Shown here in pieces: positions 33,814 through 42,932 of a stretch of DNA of 42,932 nucleotides; within the stretch, counting starts at the first letter, position 1, and each line of letters begins with the position of its first letter. The translations under genes and the position numbers were made by a program. The notes beneath the pieces are model-generated. The model saw only the letters and a list, made by a program, of their open reading frames with translations. It had not been told where the DNA came from and did not search any database. The DNA lies in NCBI GenBank assembly GCA_001931905.2, contig MSJI02000123.1, forward strand, positions 1 through 42,932, in the 5' to 3' direction. The DNA is from Cladosporium sp. IMV 00045 (lineage: Eukaryota > Ascomycota > Dothideomycetes > Cladosporiales > Cladosporiaceae).

Positions 33814-34536
33814 CTAGTTACGGCCCTGTTGGGAAAGGGAAGAAAAAACTGTTAGCAAGGCGTACGGAGTGTTTGTTTCTGGTGGTGCACCAGGGTTTGG
33901 GACGGAGGTGGGGAAATTGGGCTCTAGATAGACTTACCTCGAGGAAGCCATCGATGAACGTCTTCGGTAATCTCGCCTTCGGGTCCTCTTCTGCGCGGAA
34001 GTACTTAAGAACGTGTGTGACCTGCTTCCAGAAGTTGAGTGTTTCCTGCAAATGTCGTGTTAGTTCCTTCCCTGGCTGTTTCGTCCTGGGTTTCATGGAT
34101 CTCCCCATTGGTCTACGCACCTGGAACTCGGCGTGGCTCTTATAAATGAGGAAGTCGACGGTCCTCAGCTTGGAGACGTAGCGGTGGCGCTCGAACTCCT
34201 GTCTCATCTTGGTGCGAATGGCGGAGACGGGCATGTTCAGGGTGTACATGGTCTGAATCTCGGGGGCCTGGTGGTTCGCGCCTCGCGTTAGTCCAGCTCC
34301 TTGGTATGCAGAATTGTCCTCCCAAGTCCTAGCTCTTCAATCTCGTTCTCAGGTGTCCTCCAGATATTCATACCGCACGCAGCCAGTCCCTGTAGGACTT
34401 GACCACTCGCTTCGAAGCATCCTCCCAGTTGGCCGCTGTGTCGCTCCTGTCAGCTCTGCGCTCTCGTTTCGCGCGTCTCTAGTGGTGTGTGCTTACATGA
34501 GCGCGTTCGCTGCGCGAGGTAAGTAGGGTTGATCAT
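33814..34536 (-). CDS. nuo-14.8: Mitochondrial complex I LYR-family subunit (NDUFA6 / nuo-14.8)
   Basis: This is an accessory subunit of NADH:ubiquinone oxidoreductase that binds the mitochondrial acyl-carrier protein. Five exons on the minus strand, 34536-34497, 34435-34374, 34267-34121, 34045-33938 and 33825-33814, give 122 aa. The LYR-type motif appears as KSYRDWLRAAPEIQTMY, followed by the conserved IRTKMRQEFERHRYV and HAEFQETLNFWKQ. The last exon is only 12 nt and encodes Gly-Arg-Asn-stop, giving the GFLEGRN ending I recall for fungal orthologues. Reading through the last intron would instead add VSLSRAQFPH and more. The frame is dense in introns for its size. The 3' end lies 97 bp from that of RPC19, in convergent orientation. 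The start codon lies 277 bp from the divergent BUD31 start. Confidence 0.9.
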
Positions 34537-34813
34537 TGTGTTGTGTGTATTGTGCCCGCCAATGCCTCCGGGTATATCGTCCTCGAATCACTTGCTGTTC
34601 GGCAGCTCGACAGCGGACGTTGTTGCTGACCAGCGGATCTTCCCGCCTAATCGCGGGCAATCGGAGCAGTTGCAGCCGACGTCACATGCTGAATAGTTGC
34701 CCATGATTTGTTTGCGACAAGGCTGACATTATTTAATCATTTCTTGCTGTCACCACTTGCCACCTGACATCTTGCACAATATCGTGCTTGAGGCGACGAC
34801 AAGCACCGCCAAA
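34537..34813. promoter_or_regulatory. Bidirectional promoter of the complex I subunit and BUD31
   Basis: These 277 bp separate divergent start codons and must contain both promoters. No canonical TATA was seen. Confidence 0.5.
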
Positions 34814-35580
34814 ATGCCTCCTCTCCGCACCTCCAAAAACCGCAAGCCGCCGCCCGAGGGCTTCGACGACATCGAAGACACCCTCCTCGAGTTCAGCAAC
34901 AAGATGAAGGACGCCGAGAACGCCTCGCACGAGGGCAAAAAGAAGCACGAGATGCTGTGGCCGGTCTTTCAGATCACGCACCAGCGTACGTATGCCCTTG
35001 GATGAAAGAGAAGGTGGGGGAAAAGCGATCAGACATACGGCCCGTACACCTGTCGCTAGGAAAAAAGAAATACATTCCATACGAGTTTCTCGTCGCCCGC
35101 TTCTCGAAGAAACAAAAAAGACACAAGGGCCGGCTAAGGTGAGGCCATCGTTCCGTTTTGACCTCAGACAGGCTGCGCCGGGTGTTTTTGCGCTTCCGCG
35201 GGCGTTCCTCTGCGCACGACACTGACATAGAAATGTTCCCTCATAGGCTCCCGCTACATCTACGACCTGTACTATGAGAAAGAAGCCATCAGCAAGCAGC
35301 TGTACGACTGGCTGCTGAAGAACAACTACGCCGATGCGAACTTGATCGCCAAGTGGAAGAAGCAGGGATACGAGAAGGTGAGACGGATTTGATGCCTTTG
35401 TGCTGGGGTAGGGATGGGTGTGCTGACCATCGTTAGCTCTGCTGCCTGCGATGCATTCAGACCAAGGAGACGAACTTCAACAGCACGTGTATCTGCCGCG
35501 TGCCGAGGGAACAGTTGAAGCAGGACCAGGAGATTCAGTGTGTCAGCTGCGGGTGCAGGGGTTGCTGTAGCAGTGACTGA
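34814..35580 (+). CDS. BUD31: BUD31/G10 pre-mRNA splicing factor
   Basis: This is a small zinc-binding spliceosomal protein of the activated Bact/Prp19-associated complex. Three exons, 34814-34985, 35247-35377 and 35437-35580, give 148 aa, typical of the family. The order is conserved: [75 protein letters not shown], and the cysteine-rich end ([25 protein letters not shown]) that binds zinc. Intron 1 splits the Arg codon of HQRSR and is 261 nt, far longer than the others in this window apart from the 196-nt SIZ1 intron. It is convergent with the SLP1-like gene, whose stop is 267 bp away. Confidence 0.96.
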
Positions 35581-35847
35581 GCCTGGAGCGGGAGAGTCGG
35601 TCGGACTTGATGTGCACGTTCGTGCATCGTGGGAAGTCAGCCGGAGCTGGATCGGTCTTTATTGCACCCTCGTTCTGAACGAACGCCCGTTGGGAGGCGA
35701 AAGGCTGGGAATCAGCGCAAGACACTTGATAGGATGATTATGGGGATTGAAAGGGGGCGTCATGGAGCAAAATTCACGAACGAATGAGCCAAATATCGGG
35801 GCGTACTAAGATTCATTCATGCATTACAATTCTACTTCCACTATTGA

Positions 35848-38724
35848 TTAACTCAATGAACTACTCGGTCTCAAATTTTCCTCTTGCCAATTAGGCGATC
35901 CAAAAGACTCCCTTGTACCTCGGGGCGTAGCAGGCCCGCTCTGTACCTCCGGCACTTCCTTCCAATCATTCTCATCTTCACTCTCAATGTCCACGCCTGG
36001 CGGTGTCGGGGGTTCCAAAAGGACCTCAGGGCTAGCACTCACGTCCATCGCACTTCTGCTCTGAGGCCGACTATCCGTCGCATCAGTCGCATGCCCGCTC
36101 ACGGGCTCCGTCGAGTGACGCCACAGCTTCTTCCTGAACAGCGAGACCGGACTGCGATTCTCCGGGCTCTGATTCTCCGGCGACCGGCTGTAAGGCGGAC
36201 TCTCCCAGCCAGCGCGCAGAGCTGCTTGCGACTTGTTCATCATCTGCTGCAGGAGCGGCATCTCGACGAGCGCAGAGCTGCCGGCGCGGTTGAACAGCAC
36301 GAGCGCGAGGCAGAGGAGCAGCAGCGTCGACTGCACGATGCCCATGCGCTTCTGCCACACCAGCTCGTCGGCCACGAGGGTCAGGCGGGTGCTGAGAGCG
36401 AGCATTTCGCGCTGGTACTGCTCGCGCTGGCCCTCGAGCTCGATGACGGTGCTCTGCCAGAGCTGGTCGTAGGCCTGGCGGAATCCCTGCAGCTCGCCCA
36501 TGACGGTGCTGTTGAGGTTGGAGAGGAAGTTGGTCGTCGCGCTGACCTGCCGCTTTTCCACTTTGCTGAAGGCGTCGCGCAGGATGCGCGATTGCTCTTC
36601 GATGTATTGCAGGCTGAGGGTGCTGTTGCTCTCCAGCTGCTGCAGGCGTTTGTGGACGGATTTGAAGAAAGATTCTTGGGTTGAGGGTTGCGCTGGTTGC
36701 GCGGAGGTGCTGCTTGCTGTTGCTGTGCGGGTCGAGTCGGCGCTTGCGGCTACGTTCTTAGCGGATCCGGCGGTGCCTGCATCGTCTCGTGGGCGGTTGG
36801 CCGGCGGTGTGGATGTTGTGCTCTCCGTGCTGGATGATGGCAGATAATTGCTACCAGGTGAGGAGCCGGTGGCCTTGCCCTCGGCCGGTGCAGCATTGCC
36901 ACTACTTATGCCAGCATGAGTAGCGGTTGATGAACTGGCTTGTATTGGACTTTCAGAGGAGCTTGTTGTAACTTGAGGAGCGGCGCTTGATTCGTGGACG
37001 TGGGGTGTACTTTGCGTAAGACTTGCAAACGTCGGTGAGTCGGTGGACGACTCTGTCGTACGCTTCGTGGTAGGGTCTGGATTCGCCGCCGCGCTGTTGG
37101 GGGCTGAGGAATGGGAGGTTGTCGCGCATGTTGGGTGTGTAAGGATCGACTGTTCAATGAGATGGAAACCGTTGGCGTCTGTTGTGCATTTATCGAAGTC
37201 GAGGTCTTCAGCTGAGGCACTGTTGTGCACAGCCTGGTCTGGCCGCGTACCCTCGTTACTCTGTTGTGACACTAGTGTCGTTTCGGAAGCTTCTTTCTCC
37301 ACGCTTGTAGCAGATTGCGTGTTTTCTTTCCCGATGTCAGAAGTTGAAGTATCAGGCTCTGGTGGAATTGTCGTCTGTGCAGGAACGTCAGGTTCTACAA
37401 CAACCTCGTCGTCTTGTGGTTCTCCACGTGCGATCTCCTCCTGATGTCTGAATTCGTCCATCATCGTCGTACCATGAACGCGTAACAGACTGACGGGGCA
37501 GTAGTACTCGTTGCCGTAATGCGTCAAGAACTCGATCCGTAAATATCTTGCCCAGATCAGTGGGTTCTCTATGAGAAATGCTTGCACTTCTCTGGTATTC
37601 CTTGCTTCAAAGGTACCGAGATCTTTCCACTTCTCCATCTTGACAGGATACCGGTCAGACACCGAGATGCGAAAGTGTCTGAAAATAGAGCTGAAGAACT
37701 CGTAGTTGGCCAGCACAATCGTATCAACCAGGATGTCACTACAGAGCTCAACGATGACGAATTTGTTATCAGCTGAGCACTTGTTCAGCATGTAACTATC
37801 CTTATTCTCGACCAGAATAGACGACCCGGATTTGCTCTCGGGATTATTCTTCAAAATAGTAGCGGCACAGTCAAAAGAAGCGTAGTTGGTACGCTCTTTG
37901 CAGGTCTTACCCGCATCTTTGGAGCGAGCCGTATGATGCGTCAAAGATGACTGAACGCCAGCAGCGTCACTCGCTCCAGAAGAGGGTCGATTAGACCTAG
38001 ATTCATCGTGGTTGCCTCCGAATCCGGAGAAGTCTAGCTCAATCTCGCTCTCTTCTCCGAGGGTGTCGAGGGCATTGTTGATGTCAGGCCTCCTTCTCTC
38101 CCCGTCCAGATCCCTGCGCGACCCTAGATTTTCAGGGGACTGTCCAGCTTTGGCCAGGTTTTGCCTCTTCCAGTCCTCGAAGGATAAGAAGTTCGCATTG
38201 TCCAAGGGGGAATCAGTCTCGGTTTCAGTTTCGGAGCTCTGCGCAGTCGCGACAGGGATATTGCTGGTGCTTGAAGTAGTCGCTGACGACTGGGTTTGCG
38301 ATCCGGGAGACTGAGAGATGGCTTCTGGCTGTACACCATTGGAAGGAGTCACACTTGTCTGTGTGCTCGATGTATGATGGTCGGTGGCACCGCCTGTATG
38401 AGGCGAGTCCAGTGAAGATCCAGATGCTGTAACATCCACGTGTATCTCGCCCGTCGTGTTTGAAGCAGCCGCAGAGGCACGGTTCGTCCGAAGGCACTGC
38501 TGGGGCAAAGTGTGGGTTATGTAATTGGCCGTCCGGCTGGGGCAGATTGCATTTCCAATGTTACCGATTCGGCCGAGATCCTTTGTGCTCAAGGTGGCCG
38601 ACTGCGAGCTCGCGGGCTCTGTTGATGTGGTCGTGATATCCGTGTCATCTCGGGTGTGTGTCGACTGCGCGTTGTTATCTCGGGCCAAGAGGAAGAAGAT
38701 GGCGAAGCGCAGAAATCCGGGCAT
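35848..38724 (-). CDS. SLP1: SLP1/SUCO-type SUN-domain ER membrane protein
   Basis: This gene encodes a 958-aa protein with a SUN-like lectin-type fold. In yeast, Slp1 works with Emp65 in the ER to protect soluble proteins from degradation. I chose the internal ATG giving MPGFLRFAIFFLLARDNNAQS, a plausible signal peptide; an upstream ATG at 38781 would put 19 polar residues before it. Ser/Thr-rich disordered segments flank a SUN domain at about residues 265-425 (CKERTNYASFDCAATIL, ILVENKDSYMLNKC, FEFFSS-like YEFFSSIFRHFRISVSDRYP, and EFLTHYGNEYYCPVSLLRVHG). A coiled coil at about 690-785 (FKSVHKRLQQLESN...) precedes a transmembrane helix at about 793-812 (VQSTLLLLCLALVLF) and an acidic cytosolic tail. 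It is one exon with no intron. Confidence 0.9.
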   Translation of the reverse strand: MPGFLRFAIFFLLARDNNAQSTHTRDDTDITTTSTEPASSQSATLSTKDLGRIGNIGNAICPSRTANYITHTLPQQCLRTNRASAAASNTTGEIHVDVTASGSSLDSPHTGGATDHHTSSTQTSVTPSNGVQPEAISQSPGSQTQSSATTSSTSNIPVATAQSSETETETDSPLDNANFLSFEDWKRQNLAKAGQSPENLGSRRDLDGERRRPDINNALDTLGEESEIELDFSGFGGNHDESRSNRPSSGASDAAGVQSSLTHHTARSKDAGKTCKERTNYASFDCAATILKNNPESKSGSSILVENKDSYMLNKCSADNKFVIVELCSDILVDTIVLANYEFFSSIFRHFRISVSDRYPVKMEKWKDLGTFEARNTREVQAFLIENPLIWARYLRIEFLTHYGNEYYCPVSLLRVHGTTMMDEFRHQEEIARGEPQDDEVVVEPDVPAQTTIPPEPDTSTSDIGKENTQSATSVEKEASETTLVSQQSNEGTRPDQAVHNSASAEDLDFDKCTTDANGFHLIEQSILTHPTCATTSHSSAPNSAAANPDPTTKRTTESSTDSPTFASLTQSTPHVHESSAAPQVTTSSSESPIQASSSTATHAGISSGNAAPAEGKATGSSPGSNYLPSSSTESTTSTPPANRPRDDAGTAGSAKNVAASADSTRTATASSTSAQPAQPSTQESFFKSVHKRLQQLESNSTLSLQYIEEQSRILRDAFSKVEKRQVSATTNFLSNLNSTVMGELQGFRQAYDQLWQSTVIELEGQREQYQREMLALSTRLTLVADELVWQKRMGIVQSTLLLLCLALVLFNRAGSSALVEMPLLQQMMNKSQAALRAGWESPPYSRSPENQSPENRSPVSLFRKKLWRHSTEPVSGHATDATDSRPQSRSAMDVSASPEVLLEPPTPPGVDIESEDENDWKEVPEVQSGPATPRGTRESFGSPNWQEENLRPSSSLS

Positions 38725-41049
38725 GTCGTCGCTATTGCATTCTCGTGTGCCGCACCAGCGCTGCGTCGAGTACTTTTTCAATCTGCGCTGCGACAGAAAA
38801 TCTGTCCTGATGAAGATGAACAGTCGGTGTAATTAATCACAGACTGGCAACGTGGCAGTCGCAGCTTCTGGTATGGCGTGGTCGAGGTAATCTGGACAGG
38901 GCTGAAGTTGTCGAGTGTCGGTGGCGAAAGCGGGAAATCGCAAGAAGTTGATCTGTGCAGCTGAGCATTGTTGAAACATTCCTTTGTTGCGCTCCTGCTT
39001 TGCGACACTACACCTCACTTCGAGATTGAAAACTGGCCTTTAATCTCTTACCGATAAATTGATGACATTTGGGCGTCGTCTCTAGCAGACTTACCAAAAG
39101 CATAGTCTTCTCCATATAGCATGGCAGAGTATCGCGAAGATGGTTCTGCAACTGGGAAAATCATACCCATGCGATTGTCTACACAACAAGTGATGCGCTC
39201 ATCAAGTTGCGTGTACCTGAGGTCAGAAACAATACTCGAATGACTCTCTTATTCGACTTGTCCAAGCCTGGACGATGCGTGTTTTATTCGGTGTATCCCA
39301 ATAAAGGTTGAACGCATCATACTATACGGTTGACCCATTTACGCTCAGGGATGGCCCAAAATACGTGAGAAGGCCATGAGGAGATACTAGAATCACAGCA
39401 CTCCTCCTAGACTTCCACTATGAAAGCTTTTGTGACACTATAAATGCACAAAAGATCCTCATTGCAATGCCAGACCGCCACGTTCAGCCAAAGCTACATA
39501 TATGCCCAGGCGATTGATAACGCAACATGCTGACAACACCACTAAGCCACCCTCCATTGCGTGCATGCATACAAGGTCACACGAGGCAGACAACAAAAGA
39601 ACACAAGCCTTTAGCCGCATTCCATTAGTCTCGCTCTTCACGGTTGTCGATCTACCGAAGTCGCCTATTCCCAAGCCGCGCGGCGTCCGGATGACTTTTT
39701 CGTGTGAGAAGAAATCCAACAAGCGAACAAACAGGCAGACAGGTCACCACGAAGCGAAGGAAGCTCATTCCTTCACGACCTTTGGCTTGACGGGGACAAG
39801 TCATTATTAGCATCTCGATACGTATGTGAAGGGGTATACGCGGCCACGACTCCGCGAAGGCTACGTGCGTCAGCAATAGGCTGATGTCCGATATGCAGGT
39901 TTTTGTGTCATGTTTCGCAAGGTCCTACCACGGGCTGTAGAGGGTTTCAGGATTTATGTTGATCTGCGATTCGGTGGCACGACGTGTGATCGCCCTGGGG
40001 GGTGAGGTTCTAATTTTCTTGTCACGGACATGAAACACTGCAGCTCAACTGCAGCGATGTTGCCTGAAGGCGCTGATGAAAGGGACACGGGGAGGAAAAG
40101 GACATTCACCGCCACTGCTGTTGAAAGGCAAGGCGATGAGATGGATTGGTGAGGCTGAGAAGAGGATGAGATAGTGGTTTCGGGGGAGAGCCCCATGGCT
40201 TGTTCGCTGGGCGAGCGAAAACGCTGCGGCACGAGTGTACAGCAGGAAGGCACTTTTTTTTTTTTCTCTTGCGCACCTGATGCATGCGCTGCGAAACACA
40301 CACCTTGCAACGCACCGCCTGGTTGACGCGCAGAATGCACGCATGCATGCCTCACCAACCCTGCTCTGCTCTGCTATGCCATGGGAGCAGACAAGTGATC
40401 AGGCAAGATTCGACCGTGCGGCCGGCAGGATCAGCCAGCATCACAGCCCAACAACTCGTGGCTTCACACAGTCGCAGTGCTTTGTACACTTTTCGAGATC
40501 TAGACGCCGGGGCATGGCGTACACGTTGAGGCGAGATTGTTTATAGCCAACGTCGCTGGGCCCCGGCCTGGCTTTTTTTGCCTTTCCGCATGACAGTCTA
40601 CATAAGCTTTGAACCTTCACATCTGTCCGGGTCGCGTGAAACGAGCTTCCGTCGAAAGGCTGGCAGTTTTTGGGAAAAGGCTAATAATGCCGATCTGCAT
40701 GTATACTTCCCACCGAAGTACCGCGCCGGCGCTCGAGGCCAAAAAAGACCCATTGGATACGTGGGAAATTTTCCCATGGGGGGAGCAAGAGGCAGCCAGA
40801 TCCTGTCATCGTGCCGATGAAGGTACCTGCAGCCGGCCCTTTCGAGCAGGCCTGCATTTGCGCGGGTTGGCCCTTTGAATGGGTTGCGTTGCTGCTGGTT
40901 CATGCAGAGGGGAATTGGACGGCTTTGGCGTCTGTCTGCTGATGGGCAGAGCTCGCGAGGCTCGAAGGGAGATCGACACCCCGGCTAGATTGCCATGCTT
41001 GCCTTGCCCTCAACATCTATCTGGTGCGGATGGAAGGGAGGGATTGCCG

Positions 41050-41084
41050 ATGCTTGCTTGCTTGTTTGCTCGCTCGCTCGCTGG
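41050..41084 (+). repeat. GCTT/GCTC tetranucleotide microsatellite
   Basis: Consecutive GCTT and GCTC units read TGCTTGCTTGCTTGTTTGCT and then CGCTCGCTCGCTGGC. It lies in the non-coding stretch upstream of the GSK3-like exon. Confidence 0.7.
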
Positions 41085-42065
41085 CTTTTGCGAAGGGCCC
41101 AAAATGAATGCACTACTGCGCGCATGTGTCCAGGGCATGGCACAGCGATGAGACGAACAGGTGTTCGGTGTGCGGACGGGTCAACAGGCAAGGCGAGCAG
41201 TGAGGCACACAGGGAGCGCAGGCAAAGGCGCGCACGCGAGCGGCCAATGGCCATGTGCAGCAGCCGCTGACCACTCCCATGGCGCGCCGTGTGCAAGTGA
41301 TGCCCACAAGCTCCGAAATTACTGAAAGCTCCCTCGTCGAGGCGCTAATCCGGCGCGTGATTTGGGGGGCCCTGCAAGTGACGGCATCTCCGCCCACTGA
41401 CGTAGGATGCGAGGTAAATGGACGATATTCGCCGGACACGTGCCCGTGCAGAGCAGAGGCCTCTGGATCGATGCAATGGTATGAGAGAGGTGGATGGGCA
41501 GGGCCGGAGAAGCACGCTTTGGGCGCTTGCTACGAGATCGATATGGAGGGGAGTCTGCGATAAGGGACGACCTCAGACCAAGGCCGGCGGAAGTGTACAA
41601 CAAGAAATGCTGTTTCAGAGCAGTTCAGGAACCGCCAAGGCCACAACAACCTTTGAATGCATGTGACCTCCTCTGGCGAGTGCCGGTTAGCGGGCCCCAC
41701 ATTGACACGGTTTGGGAGGTTGTGTGTTGGAGGAGATCTTGTTACTTGATGAGAGTAGAGATGGAGATCGGCCCAAGGCGTACCATCTTTCTCTGTTGGT
41801 AGTAGCAATGGAGTCGTGTGTTGGGGATCTATATCAGGTACCCAGCCAGCTGTTGTACTGGCACGTAAGCAGCCAGGCATAATAGTGAGATTCCTAGATG
41901 TAGCATTTCTCTCTACCCGATTATAATAAATAACAATGGCACTTGTCTGTCTCGGGTCAAGCACGTGAGGCGAATATTAATGGCTCGGGCTCTGCCTCTC
42001 TGGCTCTGGAACCCCCGTGACCTTGTCTGGCATCCGTCGAACCCACATCTGCTTGCTGGCTGGCT

Positions 42066-42090
42066 GGCCTGCTGCTGCTGCTGCTGCTAG
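42066..42090 (+). repeat. CTG/GCTG microsatellite
   Basis: TGGCTGGC units lead into about six CTG triplets (to CTGCTAGG). It is non-coding as far as I can see. Confidence 0.7.
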
Positions 42091-42876
42091 GTGACGGCCG
42101 GCAGCAGAGAGCGAGGAGGGCGAGAGGGCGAGTGGGCGAGTAGAGTAGTGAGTAAGTAGTGAGGGGTTAGCCACTGCGCTGCATCCGCGCGCCGTGCATC
42201 TCTACCTGACCTTGACCTCCAGGTGCAGCAGCGCTGTGTTGATCGCTCTCCAAGCCAGCCTGCCAGCCAGCCCACCCACTTCACTACTCCGCCGCCGCCG
42301 CCCACTGCCTCTCTTGACTGCATCCATTCATCCATCCACTTACCTACCTCCCCACCTACCCTACCCATCCATCACCCAACTGTCTCCCTCGCTCTGCCTG
42401 ACTACCACTACTACTGCTATTCTCTCTCTCCATTTGCTATAATCAGCCTCTCTGCGCGCTGCTACCTCTGACTGTCCACGTGCTAGCCCAGTCAGCCAGC
42501 TACTCCCACCTCATCACTCTGCAGCCGGGCGCGCCTTCCCGCCAAACAACATCCCAGCCGTGCGGCGCCCGATCAGCCCAGCGTCACTCTCCTCCAACAC
42601 TACATCCACCACTCCAGCTCACTACTCCCGCCAAACCTCACTTCACAACCACCACCACTTACCGCAACACCTCATCTCTCTCACCTCCCCCACGCGATCG
42701 CCTGCGACGTCACCCAGCCTCACCTCATTCTAAACACCTCCCACTCATCGCCCAAACAACACCGCCGCTGCCCAACGGCTCCCGACTTTTGCCCGTCGTC
42801 ACTGCGCAGTCTACACCCACAGTGACCGCATAACGCGCCGATACCTCGCCCTCCGCCCACGCATACAGTCCTTGCG

Positions 42877-42932
42877 ATGTCGCAGAACAGGCCGTCGGCC
42901 TTTTCCAGCTTGAGAATGGGAGGTACGTGGAT
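42877..42932 (+). CDS. gsk3: First exon of a probable GSK3-type protein kinase (truncated by the window)
   Basis: An ATG opens the frame MSQNRPSAFSSLRMG, which resembles the N-terminus of fungal glycogen synthase kinase 3 (pattern NRPSxFxxLRMG). A clean donor GTACGT begins at 42923, so exon 1 is 42877-42922 and the remaining 10 bases are intron. The kinase domain would lie beyond the window, so the identification rests on only 15 residues. The long CT-rich stretch upstream looks like a 5' leader. Confidence 0.45.
   Translation, partial: MSQNRPSAFSSLRMGGTW

Larger units (their letters stand above)
38725..42876. other. 4.1-kb region without a recognised gene
   Basis: This is the longest gene-free stretch in the window. 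It contains the SLP1 upstream region, then low-complexity DNA: a T12 run at 40254-40265, GCTT/GCTC tetranucleotide repeats at about 41050-41084, a CTG repeat at about 42066-42088, CATC/TACC repeats near 42320-42375, and a CT-rich leader up to the next start. ATG-initiated frames (for example 39502-39810 + and 41530-41964 -) show no domain I recognise. A TATAAAT element at 39439-39445 sits about 60 bp before the first of these. I cannot support a gene here. Confidence 0.5.

Noticed and set aside
39502..39810. 102-codon frame with a TATAAAT about 60 bp upstream
   Set aside because: A single AT-rich motif and a short frame without a domain or splice support are not enough to call a gene.
1..42932. 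tRNA, rRNA, CRISPR or viral elements
   Set aside because: I looked for B-box-like GGTTCGANTCC sequences, regularly spaced repeats and integrase or polymerase motifs, and found none that hold up.

Overview
This is a window of nuclear DNA from a filamentous ascomycete. Genes are short-spaced and lie on both strands. Introns are about 50-260 nt with GT...AG ends and CTAAC-like branch sites. All recognisable products are conserved fungal housekeeping proteins. Gene content and codon use suggest a Dothideomycete (Capnodiales/Mycosphaerellales-like). A diploid or hybrid black yeast such as Hortaea werneckii would fit the duplicated block, but the species is inference.

Layout: SIZ1-type SUMO ligase (+), ERG3 sterol C-5 desaturase (+), 3' half of THO2 (-), a 20-N gap, 3' half of a second ERG3 (+), complete THO2 (-), thioredoxin-like protein lacking the CxxC (-), RAD16 (+, two apparent single-base frameshifts), SNF2/STH1 remodeller (+), HIS3 (-), RPC19 (+), complex I LYR subunit NDUFA6/nuo-14.8 (-), BUD31 (+), SLP1-type SUN protein (-), about 4 kb with no recognised gene, and a first exon resembling GSK3 (+) at the right edge.

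The most important structural point is that 5736-11105 and 11126-16366 are two diverged copies of the same ERG3/THO2 interval, abutting at the N gap. Both genes are cut by the gap. The two ERG3 copies differ only at synonymous positions across the shared 170 codons, while the spacer between the genes is strongly diverged. This looks like two haplotype or homeolog contigs placed end to end rather than overlapped. The true locus is probably SIZ1-ERG3-THO2-TRX-RAD16, present in two versions in the organism. A real tandem duplication is the less likely alternative.

The genes do not form one pathway. Several concern nuclear functions: SUMOylation, mRNA export, nucleotide-excision repair, chromatin remodelling, Pol I/III transcription and splicing. 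Others cover ergosterol and histidine synthesis, respiration and the ER membrane. I found no mobile element, CRISPR, rRNA, tRNA or secondary-metabolite cluster, and nothing that convincingly amounts to an undescribed multi-gene system.
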